A stretch of DNA of 64,000 nt, from positions 3,865,118 to 3,929,117 of the forward strand of contig NW_006921539.1 in the NCBI RefSeq assembly GCF_000340215.1. The letters run 5' to 3'. Made by a program: the position numbers and the translations under genes. The DNA comes from Pseudocercospora fijiensis CIRAD86 (lineage: Eukaryota; Ascomycota; Dothideomycetes; Mycosphaerellales; Mycosphaerellaceae). The number at the start of each line of letters is the position of its first letter. Within the stretch, counting starts at the first letter, position 1. Below, piece by piece: positions 42,200 through 52,905 of the stretch. The notes below the pieces were generated by a model. That model did no database searches. It worked only from the letters and a program-made list of their open reading frames with translations, and was not told the origin of the DNA.

Positions 42200-43545
42200 T
42201 CCTCCGTTTCCCTTTTTTCTCCTAGTCTCCTAAAGGTCCGTCGTTCTCCTCGATTTGTCTATATCTCGCTTCGAAGTCGTTAAGTGCTAAGGTATCCGCG
42301 ATATAGTCTAGGGGTTCCTACGTAGGTTTATAGTACCCGCTCTATTTTACGAGCGCTTCTCGTCCCTAGCTCTACTTCCTTTTCCGAGTATATAAAATTT
42401 CTTCGACCTACTATTCTTTATATATCTCGAATAAAATAGAGTCCGGCTATTCGTCGTCGATTACCTACCCTAGTAGGGGGTCTCTACTCGCAAGTCTTAG
42501 AAGGTCGGTATAGAATACTAGGTAAATATTACTAGGTATTTCCGAGAGTTATACTAAGATAGGCGATAATACCTCTTCGACCGTATACTTAGGCTAAGAC
42601 TACGTTAACCTTAGTTAACTATCGGGCCTCCGTTAGGTTCCTTATAGTATTCGGGATTAGTAGGAGGGGGTATCGGTCTTGCTTCGTAAGGGTATTAAGC
42701 GCCCTATAGTCGGAGTAGAACCGTAGTCCTCCCCTAGGTTTCTTAATAAATAGTATAGGCGCCGCCGCTTCGGAGTTCGTAGATCTTATAAACCCCTTCT
42801 TTAAGAGCTCGTCTAGCGACTTTTATAAGACTAAGAGTTCTTATTTCGATATACTATAGAGCGGGCCCTAAGGGAGTTAAGGCTAGGATCCGTCTAGTTT
42901 CTTCTAGAGTTCTATCGTATAGTCGATACTAGGACGATAGGGCGCTAACTTATCGGCTTCCTTTTAATAAAATAGCGCGGCTATATCGCGAACCTCCGGG
43001 GGTAATTTCTTCTTTAGCTCCTCGATCGTCGGGTATTCCTTCGTCTTTAGAGCCTTTTTAATATTCTCGGCAATTATCGTAATAAGTAGGCTTCTTATAG
43101 CGTTAATCGTAGCGATATTCCCGTTCGTATCGACCTTGCGGTAATAGCGCCCTTCTTTAATCTAATACCGAGCCCTCCTATAGTAGTACCGTCGTTTCTC
43201 GGGCGTAGTCCTAACCTTGTTATATACCTTCTATAGGTTCCCTAGAATAAGAGGGAAAGCTAATCCCGGTACGACGTAAGCGTATACCGTTTATTAGAAT
43301 CTGTTAATTTCTATCCGGAAGGCGACGACTCCTATAATTTTCGCGTCTTATATCGTAGATAACGCTCCTTTTACTTCTCGGGACTTACGGCTAATATAGC
43401 TAAGTCCGAGGCCTTTAGCTAGGCCCGTATTAATTGTAGCGTAATACTAGTATCCTTCGTTAATAAGAGTAGAAGTTCCGACGTTATTTTCGAAGACTAT
43501 ATCGGTATATATAAGATTCCCGTTTATATCCTTTTTAACTTCTTC
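42200..43545 (-). pseudogene. Pol remnant of Gypsy C with internal deletion
   Basis: Read on the minus strand, the RT start is clear ([20 protein letters not shown], then SDYRALN and RYPLLLI, about 42820-42620). Near 42590-42600 the frame changes abruptly to an integrase C-terminal segment (KYTVEEVLSPILV, then DLLRLASRDPLLG). A chromodomain remnant follows, in which GYYKPT and EPLDYIADTLALNDFEARY can be read (about 42320-42230). The rest of RT, RNase H and the integrase core are missing. Confidence 0.75.
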
Positions 43546-43549
43546 TTAT

Positions 43550-44820
43550 TTCTTTACCCGTACTCTATCTACTCCCGACTCCTAACTACGAGCAAGAGTT
43601 ACTCTTTTCCCGAGTCGGAACTACTTAAGTCCGACTATTCTTCCGTATTCTCTAGAATAGGTTATACGGAGGCAATACTAATCTTAGTAGACTAAGCTAG
43701 CGGAGCGTACGGGCAATCTCGAATACGGTATCCGCTCGCTCTATAGCGGAAGTAGAGTCTTTTCTCCTTACGCTTCTCTCTTTCTATAGAGTCGACCTAT
43801 TTAGCCCTAGGTTTCTCTACTATCGATTATTAGCCTTTACGGTTCTTTCTACGGGAAGCGTTAGTTTAAGCAAGGTTTATAACTACGTCTCTATTAGAGT
43901 CGACCTTCGGGTTCGCCGCGGGAGCCGTATAGAGGGGGATAACTACCGTAGGACTCGCGGCTTCTTTCTTCCTTTCTTACTAGCGTTTCGTAGCCTATTT
44001 AAACTAATCTATCGACTCGAGGTTCGTTATAATCCGCTCGACCTCTTCTATATAGAGGTAGTAATCCTTAATTTTTAGTATAGCGGTAGTATAGGTCTTA
44101 GCCGCGTTCGAGAAGGTATTCTTTAAATATCTAATTTTCGTATCGTCGGTCTAATAGTCTCTACCTACGCTTAGTAGGAGGCCGTCGAATTCTAGCTAGT
44201 AGTCGTACTAAGGTTATCCCTAGGAGTACCTTAGGGCTTAGAGTTGCTCTAGCGCCTTTATAGCTTCGTTACTATCCGCGAAGACGTCCTCGAGTTACTA
44301 GAAGAAAGCTTCGGGATCCTTTCCTTTCGTAAGGCTTCCTCTTTCCTAGAAGTAGCGTATCCTAGCGTATTCCTTTACTAGTAGGGTATCGTATACGGTA
44401 TTCTAGTAGTAATCTTCGGAGAGCTTCGGTTTTAGCCTAGAACGAACTCGGTACAAACTTCTTAGTCGTAGTAGGTAGTCCTAGAACGACTTAGCTTTCC
44501 TATCCTACGATAGTAGCTTCTACTCGCGGGACGCCGTTACGTTTTAGCTAGTAGCCGAGAGAGTTTCTAGTAGTCCTTTTAGGATCTCGTTCGTAGACTA
44601 GTCTCGTACTAAACTAGCTTCGGGAGGCCTAGGCTAGCGAGACGCTTCCGCGTATTAGAGCGCAGAGCGAGTAGCTTATAGCTAGGCTTCTATCGTCTAT
44701 TATCTAGTATAGAGACTCTCGAAGGTACGATAAATCTCGTCCCTAGACCCTAGTTATCTCTAGTACGGTAGAGGCAGCGTTCCCCTAGCTATCTTACTCG
44801 GGTTCCTAATAAACCTTAGC
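43550..44820 (-). pseudogene. Decayed gag of Gypsy C
   Basis: Minus-strand frame with a retrotransposon capsid pattern: a segment reading DPEAFF, VFADSNEAIKALEQL and LLLSVGRD lies about 44350-44130, interrupted by TAG at Gln/Trp positions. It follows the right-hand LTR as expected of a 5' gag. Confidence 0.65.
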
Positions 44821-44847
44821 GTTTCTTATATTAAAGATCGAACCTAA

Positions 44848-45034
44848 TATTACGGATAAGCAACGCGTACGTAGATACTAGATATAAGACTTAATAGGTT
44901 CGATAAAGAGCTAAGTCTATCTACGTAAATCTGAATAGTTTTGTACGGTACGCTAAGCGCTAAGTAGTAGGTTAGAGTCGCGTAGGCCGAATGCCTAAGG
45001 CTAGCGCTTTCTACCTAGGGCGTAGCCCTTTATA
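44848..45034 (-). repeat. LTR of Gypsy C (right copy)
   Basis: 187 bp, the 5' LTR in element sense; followed by CTATC at 45035-45039, the target duplication. Confidence 0.85.
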
Positions 45035-45039
45035 CTATC

Positions 45040-46003
45040 GTTTATACCGAAGTTACCGAAATAGAAGGGAGGATATTCTACTAGTATATAGTTAGTCGTC
45101 TACTTAAACCGTACCGTACCTTACTTATATATATATATATAGCAATATCTACATTCTAGTATAGAATTTTCTATATAGTATCTCGTATAACTTGAAATTA
45201 GTAAATAACGCTATAAGTTAGCTAGTATTTTAAAATAAAAATTAAAAAAAACAAAAAATTAATAAACCCCCGGTAGTAATATATATATATATATATATAT
45301 AGTAAGAATTTCTATTAGAAAGCTACGAACGAGAAGAAAGAAAGAAGAAAAAAATTTTATTACTAGAATCTAGATTAGGTACCTAGTAGTACTAGTAGAG
45401 TTTACTAGTACTATTTTAATTCCGCGAAAGAGGAAGAAAAAAAAAACTAAAGTAAGAAAATAAAAAATATTATATAGTAATTTTTTTTAGTAGATTTACT
45501 ATATAAGGATAGGAGGTAGGATAGGAGGTATATGAATTTTGTTAGGTAGGTAGGTAGGTATATATATCTCTATCTATACAAAAAGTTAAAACGTTGTTAT
45601 AGAAAAAATCTATTTTCTAAAATTCTGCCCTAAGATCTTAAATTCTAAAATGCAAATTCTCCTAAATTAAACCTTTACTCTTCCTCTTCCTCTCTTCTCC
45701 CTTCTTTCTCCTTTATCTCAAAAGTTTTGGGGGAAAAAAACACACACCGTCGCAGCACTGATTGCCGCCGGCTATATAACATCCATACATCATTATATCA
45801 TCATATATCAATCATCCACATGTGCTTTTCTTTTCCTTTTCCATAAATCGTCATTGATATCACCTACAACATCATACCTTCCGACTTGTCTCACATTCCT
45901 GAATGCCTGCGCTGCATGCTTCATTAGTAATTACGTTCTTCCTCCTTACAGCGATCTCTGCATGCTGCTCAGTGGTAATGTCTGTACTGGGCTGTGAGTC
46001 GAC
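45040..46003. other. AT-rich edge of the transposon island
   Basis: Low-complexity AT-rich sequence with (AT)n tracts at 45126-45141 and 45279-45301, poly-A runs and a GGTA repeat near 45545-45560. Normal composition returns around 45720. No gene or element was identified. Confidence 0.5.
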
Positions 46004-47431
46004 TCATGCCGTGGGGCTGTATGCGAAGTTGTTGCTCGTGCCTGATGTGCTTCGTGACATGCTGTGAGCACCTGAGTAGGAAGTGCTGCGCGACATAGAA
46101 GCGCCAAGGCCGGAGTCGGAGCCAAGATGGTCGGAACGTATATGTCGCTTTAGATTATCCGATCGAGAGTATTTTTTCGGGCAATATGGGCAGAAGTGTT
46201 CGGTGTCGAGACCTAGATGTACTTTGTCGACGTGTCGGCCAAGGTCTTTTGGAAACACGAAAGCCTGGTTACAGCCAGGCCTCTCGCACCGATGCGGACG
46301 CTCCGTGTGTACATTCCTGATATGGCGTCTACGAGGTCTGTCAGCATTGTTTATGCGATTGAAAAGGTGAGTAAGACTTACTTCAGGGCGTCTGGAGACT
46401 TGAAAGTATGGCGGCATATATTACAAGCATGCGGGAGGCTAGGGTCGTAGCGTGCGTCCCCAGTCCTGCGAGTAGAGGCGAAGGACGCCTCTGACAGGGT
46501 TCCGGGCGAGGTAGGTGTGCTTGGGTATGGCCCTGGCACAAGCGATGACGGGTTTCTCTGACTGCCACGCTCAGTTCTTTGCACAAACGCTCCTATGTCT
46601 CTCGGGTTGGGAACTCTTTCCGGCTGCAAAGCGGCATCCATCATGCCTGCTGGCACTTGCGGCAACGATCCAGTGAGCGATACGCGATGAGGAGAAGCCT
46701 GAGGTGGAGCCATCGATCGTGGAATAGCGCATGACTGAGACGCTTGAGTGCGCGGCGGCGAAGAAGCGGTGTTCGGCGAGGCTCGCTTTGCGGTCGACTG
46801 CGCAGAACGCATCGACGACGGCAGATAGGCCTGCTGTGGTGTCGCCCGAAGTCGAGCATTCCCCTTGCCCTGCGGTGTTCCATGTGTCCGACTGACCTGC
46901 TGAGCAGGCTGCTGAACGACCTGGGCATAGCTTCGACTTGTGTCCTGCGGCATCGAGCTTGACGCAATCCAATCTGCGACTTCTTGAAATTCTTGACCTC
47001 GTCCAGAAGCACCTGCTTGTGCTTGAGTCTGTGCCTGTACGACGTGGCTTGTCGCTCGATGGTTGGTAGGTGGATGAGTCATGAACATAGGCGATGGGCT
47101 TCGAACGACTTGTGCGTATGTGCGGCTGGGCGAGAAGGACGAGTGAGAGCTGTGGGAGTTCACGAGGGCGTTGAATGCCTGTCCTCTGATCTCTGCTGGG
47201 CTCGTGCGAGGTGCAAGCTCAGTGTTGACGACGGGTCCTATGACATCGCAGTACGTGCAAAGTTCGAAGAGCATTCTTGCGTCGGAGCAGTCAGGTCGAT
47301 GACGGTTCATGTTCTGAGATGTGTTAGATTCGATCCAGCATTGGAAAGATTTCGGATGCAATGCGAACCTCGATCATGTCATTTGCTTCCAGCTCTGGAA
47401 GGCCTGAGCCGATATGGATAAGAGCTGTCAT
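46004..47431 (-). CDS. C2H2 zinc-finger protein 1 (three fingers)
   Basis: Exons are 47431-47369, 47313-46382 and 46328-46004 (439 aa). Introns are 55 bp (GTTCGC, branch CTAAC, CTCAG) and 53 bp (GTAAGT, CGTAG). The first exon encodes MTALIHIGSGLPELEANDMI. The long middle is disordered, rich in Ser, Pro and Gln. Three C2H2 fingers lie at about residues 318-395: CNICRHTF...HIRNVH (split by intron 2), CERPGCNQAF...HVDKVH and CPYCPKKY...HIRSDH. Splicing restores exact finger spacing, which confirms intron 2. The first intron is supported by branch point and frame but has a less common donor. A nuclear transcription factor is likely; targets are unknown. First of three minus-strand C2H2 genes in tandem. 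Confidence 0.82.
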
Positions 47432-48688
47432 GGCTACAGCGAGGTGTAATGTGTCTCTAAGAGAATGAGACGAGGTTCAACGACAAGCATATATATCCAA
47501 GAGGTCGCGTCGCGGCCGCCGCCCTCTCGCTAACAGGAGCTCCAGGCCTGCCCAAGCTATTGGCGGTGCGCGGCCGAGCGAACAGAGGGCGCCGCCAGTT
47601 GTTGGATGGCAGCCAGCATACGACTTCCAGAAGAGTGTCGTGTGTGCAAGCAGACAAGATGGACAATTGAAGATTGCGACAAACGACTGCGCACTGCTCA
47701 GTGCAGTGATGACCGCTGCGGACTAACGCGGAGGCCGCCTTCGCGTGCAGCATTGGAGCGAGCGTGATGCCGACTGTAGCCGGGACCAGAGCGACTCGCC
47801 CAGTGCATCTTTGCACGCTGGACCAAGTCGACTTGGAGATGTTGACAAGCTGCGCCCTCTGGACTCCGGTGAAGGCAGAGAGGAGAGCTTGCTGCGAGGT
47901 GTACGGTAAGGTGAAGGGGTCGCCGGCGCTTCGCAACCTACCTGACGTGGCCCGAGCCCTCCCCCGGACCCCCGCCCTTGCTGTTCGAGAAGGGCGCTAG
48001 AACATCTCACCTGACGCTACGGAACGACGTCGGGGGACATGCATCAAAACCTCATCCGGTGGCTGTGCTCTTCTCCTTCTCCTGCAACAATGGGTTGAAA
48101 AATGGCGCAACGCAACTTCGATGACTGGACAGGAAAACTCACTCGTTTTATCGGATCATCGGTGTGGCGCCCAGCAAACTGGACTTCTGAAAAGCGATGC
48201 GCGCTACAGAAGGCGACGAGAAGCTCTTCAGGGCGAAAGACGGTGATGGCAGCATGGCACGGGATCATTAGAATAATGGGGCAGCGCCAATCTGCGTGCT
48301 TGCTCTGGCCCTGGTTGGGCAAGTCAAGACAACAATATCTGACTCAACGGTGCTGCAATTCTGTATCGTTCCCCGCATCGAAGCGCTCTCGTGTGTCTGT
48401 CATACAAATGGGTATCTCCAGTTTGCGCCGTATGCCTCCGAATAACCCGTCCCAGAAACGCCAGGAATCTGCAGCAGAAGATCGTATATAACCACCATGC
48501 ACCTATATGAAAGCGCACAACCTTTCTTTTGCTATGCCGCAATGAAGTCGTGAAATGAGAAGCTGCCATATCTTCCTCGCTGTCGGCGGGGGTTTTGTTT
48601 GTTCGTAAATGAGAATCATGTTGTTCGTGATATTTTCGAGGATCAAGACTGATTCAAATCATTGCGAGATCGACACTCATGAGGCGAA
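47432..48688. other. Intergenic, between C2H2 genes 1 and 2
   Basis: 5' flank of C2H2 gene 1 and 3' flank of gene 2. A minus-strand ORF at 47457-47936 and several others lack any domain or codon pattern and are not called. No repeat was seen. Confidence 0.35.
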
Positions 48689-50050
48689 TCAATTCGATCG
48701 ATGATGCTGGGTGTGGACATGTCGATCGAGATGATCCTGTCTCCCAAAGCCTTTGGTGTTATATTTGCACCCGTGGAATGGGCAGTAGAACTTCGGTCGA
48801 TTCGGGTCGTGTCGGGGCAAATGGCGCATCAAGTCCTTTCTGTATTGAAAGCGCTTATTGCACATTTGACAAACGTGGTTTCGACTGAGATATGGTTGAT
48901 GAGAACGCAGATGATGCGTCAGATCACCTTGCGTGGTGAATGCTGCGTTGCAATAATGACAATACATGTCTCCAAACAACATTGGTGTCCTTGCCCGACG
49001 AGGCGACCTTGAAGATGAGCCTGCAGAGGAGGCCGATGAAGGCGAGCGATGCAAAGGCGACCAGTCCGGAGGCGCGAGACGATTCGTGTCTACTTTGAGT
49101 GTAGGCATGGACGTCCGCTGCCCGATAGTGGGCGCACGACCAATCCATCCTAGCATGCTCCCAGTGGAATGTTCTTCATTGAGGCCTGCTGGGAAGTTTG
49201 GATTGTGGATGTTTTCGGAGTTGATGTGCATCGGATCGCTCGTAGACAACATGTCAGGCATGGCGTGGAAGGACGTCGAGTGAGGCAGCGAAACTGATTG
49301 CAGCATCTGAGGCTGTTGGGGTGGAGCGCTGAGCTCTGGAAAGAACTGTTCTAGATTGCGGTCCATAGATGGCTCAGGTTGATGATCGATTGGCATAGGC
49401 TGGGAAGGATACTGCGCAGTAGACATAAGAGGCGCGTCTGAGTACCCTGAGTATTGTGATGAAGGAATTTGTTGACTTGACGTCTGTAGCCTCAAGCTAC
49501 GTTCAATGCGATGTGCCATTTTCGAGAACAAGGATTGCCGCGAGTCAATTCTGCTGTCTTGAAAGCTGTTTGGGATGGCGCCCCGTTCGTAGACCATCGG
49601 TGTGACAATGGACGTCTCGTTTGTGACTGGCTGAGCTGTCGAGGATATAGACTGGTCCTGAAAGCCAACATACGGGGCGTCAAAAAGCGAAGAATGACCG
49701 TCCATACTAGATGCTTGACGTGGGTGTGATCGAGGTTGCTGAAGAGACTGCTGTCGCGAGCACAAAGGCGGACGAGGGGATAGCGATCCACGATTCGTTC
49801 CAGTCATTGGCGACGAGGTCTTGAAATGCGTGTCAGCACAGATTGAAGCACCAATTGCGCCCTTAAGACCTACCATCTGTGCGAAATGCGCCTGCGCTAC
49901 GGCAGCATTGAAGTGACTTCCCATGTTGGCAAGCCAGGAGAATTCCATGTGCTCCAAGTCTTCGGTTCCATGAGGGTGAGCGCTTGCAAGGACCACCAGC
50001 GTGACAAGAATAATAAGGACGGTTATTGAGCGAATGTTGGAACAGCTCAT
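48689..50050 (-). CDS. C2H2 zinc-finger protein 2 (three fingers)
   Basis: A 453-codon ORF ending in three C2H2 fingers (residues about 364-448): CHYCNAAF...HLRSH, CQMCNKRF...HLPRH, and CPFHGCKYNTKGFGRQDHLD followed by RHVHTQH. The last two closely resemble those of the gene at 51655-52905, so the two are paralogues. The region before them is disordered, Ser/Gln/Pro-rich. An in-frame 54-nt intron at 49873-49820 is likely (GTAGGT, GCTGAC, TTCAAG). The start is uncertain. The ATG at 50050 adds a stretch that looks like a signal peptide, with a hydrophobic core ending in LASA. ATGs at 49948 and 49924 would begin an ordinary nuclear factor, and 49924 has the best context (AACATGG). I prefer an internal start for function but give the full ORF. 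Confidence 0.78.
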   Translation of the reverse strand: MSCSNIRSITVLIILVTLVVLASAHPHGTEDLEHMEFSWLANMGSHFNAAVAQAHFAQMVGLKGAIGASICADTHFKTSSPMTGTNRGSLSPRPPLCSRQQSLQQPRSHPRQASSMDGHSSLFDAPYVGFQDQSISSTAQPVTNETSIVTPMVYERGAIPNSFQDSRIDSRQSLFSKMAHRIERSLRLQTSSQQIPSSQYSGYSDAPLMSTAQYPSQPMPIDHQPEPSMDRNLEQFFPELSAPPQQPQMLQSVSLPHSTSFHAMPDMLSTSDPMHINSENIHNPNFPAGLNEEHSTGSMLGWIGRAPTIGQRTSMPTLKVDTNRLAPPDWSPLHRSPSSASSAGSSSRSPRRARTPMLFGDMYCHYCNAAFTTQGDLTHHLRSHQPYLSRNHVCQMCNKRFQYRKDLMRHLPRHDPNRPKFYCPFHGCKYNTKGFGRQDHLDRHVHTQHHRSN

Positions 50051-51654
50051 GGATGGGTAAGGCGTCGATGAGTGTCCAGCCCAGCGGAGGCAATGAGGTG
50101 AAAGCCACAGGGAATAAGAGACATAGACTCAAGACGATCGCTTACCTTTTATTCGAAGCAGATAGCGTGCTGTGAGGCCCGTACATTGTTACGTGTGTGT
50201 GGGTGCTGGTCTGCAGCAGGGCAGGGCCTTGACATGTGAGGCGCAGGGTGCTCTTCGGCGGACTGATGGCGCAGCACTGCCTGATGAGGAGCCTGACAAT
50301 GCGGCACCAACCATGCATGCCATAGCTTTCGTCTGTATCGGGGAGTTTGATGCTTCGCAAGCACCATTATGCAAGCTAGAGAGCCGCGCGATGACTTTCC
50401 GGCGCGTTGTTGAGATTGTAGATGGGAAAGTGAAGTGGCATCGGCAAAAAAGCAGAGTCGATTCGAAGCAGTGGATGGATACAAGCGAGCCAATCATTCC
50501 CTTGCTGACAGAGCCAGGATCCCCACAATGCTTGTACAGTACTGGCGGCGCTGGGCTGGTCCGTGTGTACCTGGCGGCTCGGCTTCTCTCTTACTTATCG
50601 TTACAACACCACTTCCACTTCCACTTTCTACCCTGCAACACTCAACACCACTGTATATCGCATTCTCCAAGCGCTGCTCGAATTTGTCGACAATGACGGG
50701 GAGCTGCCACCGGCGTCATGCAGCCCTGTGCCACTACCAATAGTTCTAATCACTTCCTTGGCGAGCAAAATCGTGGCTAGGGTTGTGGTCTTGACTTCCC
50801 AGCATCATCATTGCGCGATCACAAGCCTGACGTCGGACTTCCACACCTATCATCATGCCGAAAGGACGACCGCCAGGCACAGAATACGAATGACTGGCTG
50901 CGCTTGTGTGTCTAGTGCGGCTGGGAAGGCTGTGCTTGCAGCCGGGGAACTACAGCTCTCTGCACAGTAATAAAGCGTGATTTTTTCCAACGAACGGCAG
51001 CAGCAAGGATGTGATGCAGCACAACTATCGTTTGTGGCTTGAAGCTCTTACATTTCTAGTGTTATGTATTCTGTGCCGTTCAGAAGTGGCTTCTGCTTGT
51101 GGCTGCCAATTTGGATACAGTTCTCACAAGGACGGGCATTCCCTTCGAACATCGCTTGCGAGGAATGCCCGCTCCAAGGAATGATCGTCAGGCACGCAAT
51201 ACAACTGCCCGAGTCGAACTTACTTCTATGCCTGGCACAAAGAGCGAATCGACAGATAGAGGAATAGGGATGTTGAAGATAACTTGATTGCGCGCAAGTT
51301 TCCGCCGCTCTCATAAGCATTCTCGATAGCAGTGCTCGACATGCTGACATAGACACGATAGCAGCCAGGAGACACGGAGTCAATGTGAAAGGTCAAAGCT
51401 TGATAGAATGACGATGGTCATAGCAAAGGCGGCATTGGATATTCTACATCTACATCTAGGATCCTTGAGCACTGCGCCTTCCATCCTCTATAACGCCCCG
51501 AGCAATACTAAGACTCATCTTATTGATGCGAAAGCTTTTCCCGATTTTCTTGGTCCTGTTCTTCCATGTCTACTAACGCCCCCCGCTTGAACGCAGGAAA
51601 ATGCTATAATCCACAAATGATGCTCGCTGGCTGATGTACGGTCTGGAACATGAT
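50051..51654. other. Intergenic, between C2H2 genes 2 and 3
   Basis: Contains several ORFs of 60-175 codons on both strands that overlap each other and show no domain; none is called. No repeat or RNA gene was recognised. Confidence 0.35.
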
Positions 51655-52905
51655 CTAAGCTGGCGTGTTTCCTCTAGTGCTGTTGCGTGCGGACTGGATG
51701 CCGTGGACTTTGTTGAGGTGTCTGTCCAAGTGGTCCTGGCGATGGAAACCTCTCGTATGGTATTTACAGTGTAGAATGGTGCACATCAAGTGGCGGTCGC
51801 GCGGGTTGTGAATCTTGGTGTGGCGCTTCAAGTCTTTGGGGAAGTGGAAACCTTTCCCGCACACTCCGCAAGCGTGGTCTCGATTCCCATGGTATCGCTC
51901 ATGATGGTCCCTATCTGCTTTCGTGGCGAAGGTTTTGGGACAGTCGTCCTGTGTGCATGTGAAGGAGGCTTGACTTGCGGAGCGCTTCTTTCTAGGCTGT
52001 GCGACTTCAGCCGAATGAAGATGATCTCGAGAGGGAATCGTCCCCATAGCGTTGGGAATATATGGCCCATCTTGCACCCAGCCCTGCATGTTGTGCACAG
52101 CAGCGATGCCTGCCTCGGCACCATTGAAGTTCAAGGCAGGAGCTGTGGCCTCCACACTGAGAATAGAATATCTTGGGTCGGCATTCTGATGTTGTGAAGC
52201 TTGCTGCGATTCCGGTGTCGGCGAGTCAAAAGCTGTATAATATGGTTGGCGTCGATTTTGTGCAGACGCCGCTGATGTTGGCGTGAGATATCCGTCATAT
52301 AGGTCCCTCTCCAAGCGGCCCATGTTGGCGTTGCGACTTTCTTGGTCATGGTGGTGAGGCTGACGTTGCAAATTGCCTTGCCAGTCCATCCCAGGTTCAA
52401 AGGTAAATGCCTCTGCGTTCAGTCTGTGCTGTGAAGGCTGAGACATTGGCGGTGTGGGCAGCATAGTAGTATTGAGGCGGCCGAGGCGGCGTGTCGGCGT
52501 TTGAGTCTGAATGGCATCGTATTGTTGGTGGTGCAGAATAGGCTGGTGTGTATGCGCGGTCGGGCTTGCGTATGGACCGGTCGACAAGAAGTCATTCTCT
52601 GCATTTTCAACCTCGTTTTGTATTCGTACATTGGAGGCGTCATCAAGCTCGAATGGTGCGTCTTCCATGCCCTCATCTCTTCTCAGCGCAGCGCCATGCC
52701 CGAATGTTGTTGGATCTAGAAGAGCCGGATCGATGTAGTCTGTGCTCCCTCCCCAGGTCTCTGAGCTGCTTGCAATAATGTCGATATTCATGTTGTTGGG
52801 CCAGATGACATGCTGCTGGTCTTCGTCTTGATTTGTGTGGTCCAGCATCATTGCGTCGGAGTTGGCGTTGAGAGCGTCCATAATGGTGGTGTTGGATTGG
52901 TCCAT
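51655..52905 (-). CDS. C2H2 zinc-finger protein 3 (three fingers)
   Basis: A single-exon gene of 416 aa starting at the ATG 52905 (MDQSNTTIMDALNANSDAMM). Residues 1-300 are disordered, acidic at first and then rich in Gln, His and Pro, as in activation regions. A basic KKR patch just precedes the fingers. Three fingers lie at about residues 317-400: CTQDDCPKTF...HHERYH, CGVCGKGF...HTKIH, and CTILHCKYHTRGFHRQDHLD followed by RHLNKVH. The GFxRQDHLDRH core of the last finger is shared with C2H2 protein 2 next to it. A sequence-specific transcription factor is likely; no target or regulator can be inferred. Confidence 0.88.
   Translation of the reverse strand: MDQSNTTIMDALNANSDAMMLDHTNQDEDQQHVIWPNNMNIDIIASSSETWGGSTDYIDPALLDPTTFGHGAALRRDEGMEDAPFELDDASNVRIQNEVENAENDFLSTGPYASPTAHTHQPILHHQQYDAIQTQTPTRRLGRLNTTMLPTPPMSQPSQHRLNAEAFTFEPGMDWQGNLQRQPHHHDQESRNANMGRLERDLYDGYLTPTSAASAQNRRQPYYTAFDSPTPESQQASQHQNADPRYSILSVEATAPALNFNGAEAGIAAVHNMQGWVQDGPYIPNAMGTIPSRDHLHSAEVAQPRKKRSASQASFTCTQDDCPKTFATKADRDHHERYHGNRDHACGVCGKGFHFPKDLKRHTKIHNPRDRHLMCTILHCKYHTRGFHRQDHLDRHLNKVHGIQSARNSTRGNTPA

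Larger units (their letters stand above)
21379..45034 (-). mobile_element. Gypsy chromovirus C (outermost element, contains all others)
   Basis: The outer boundaries are two 187-bp direct repeats (21379-21565 and 44848-45034) that differ by scattered transitions and begin TATTACGG and end TTATA, as a RIP-altered TG...CA pair would. They are flanked by the same 5 bp, CTATC. The element's own internal sequence is 21566-22797 plus 42023-44847; the rest is inserted element A. Coding sense is minus: gag follows the right LTR, then a reverse-transcriptase start, then an integrase tail and chromodomain. Its pol carries a large internal deletion, so it was already defective or has decayed. It is RIP-mutated throughout. 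Confidence 0.85.

Noticed and set aside
50172..50970. Plus-strand ORFs of 102-174 codons between C2H2 genes
   Set aside because: Mutually overlapping in different frames and on both strands; no motif or intron model unites them.
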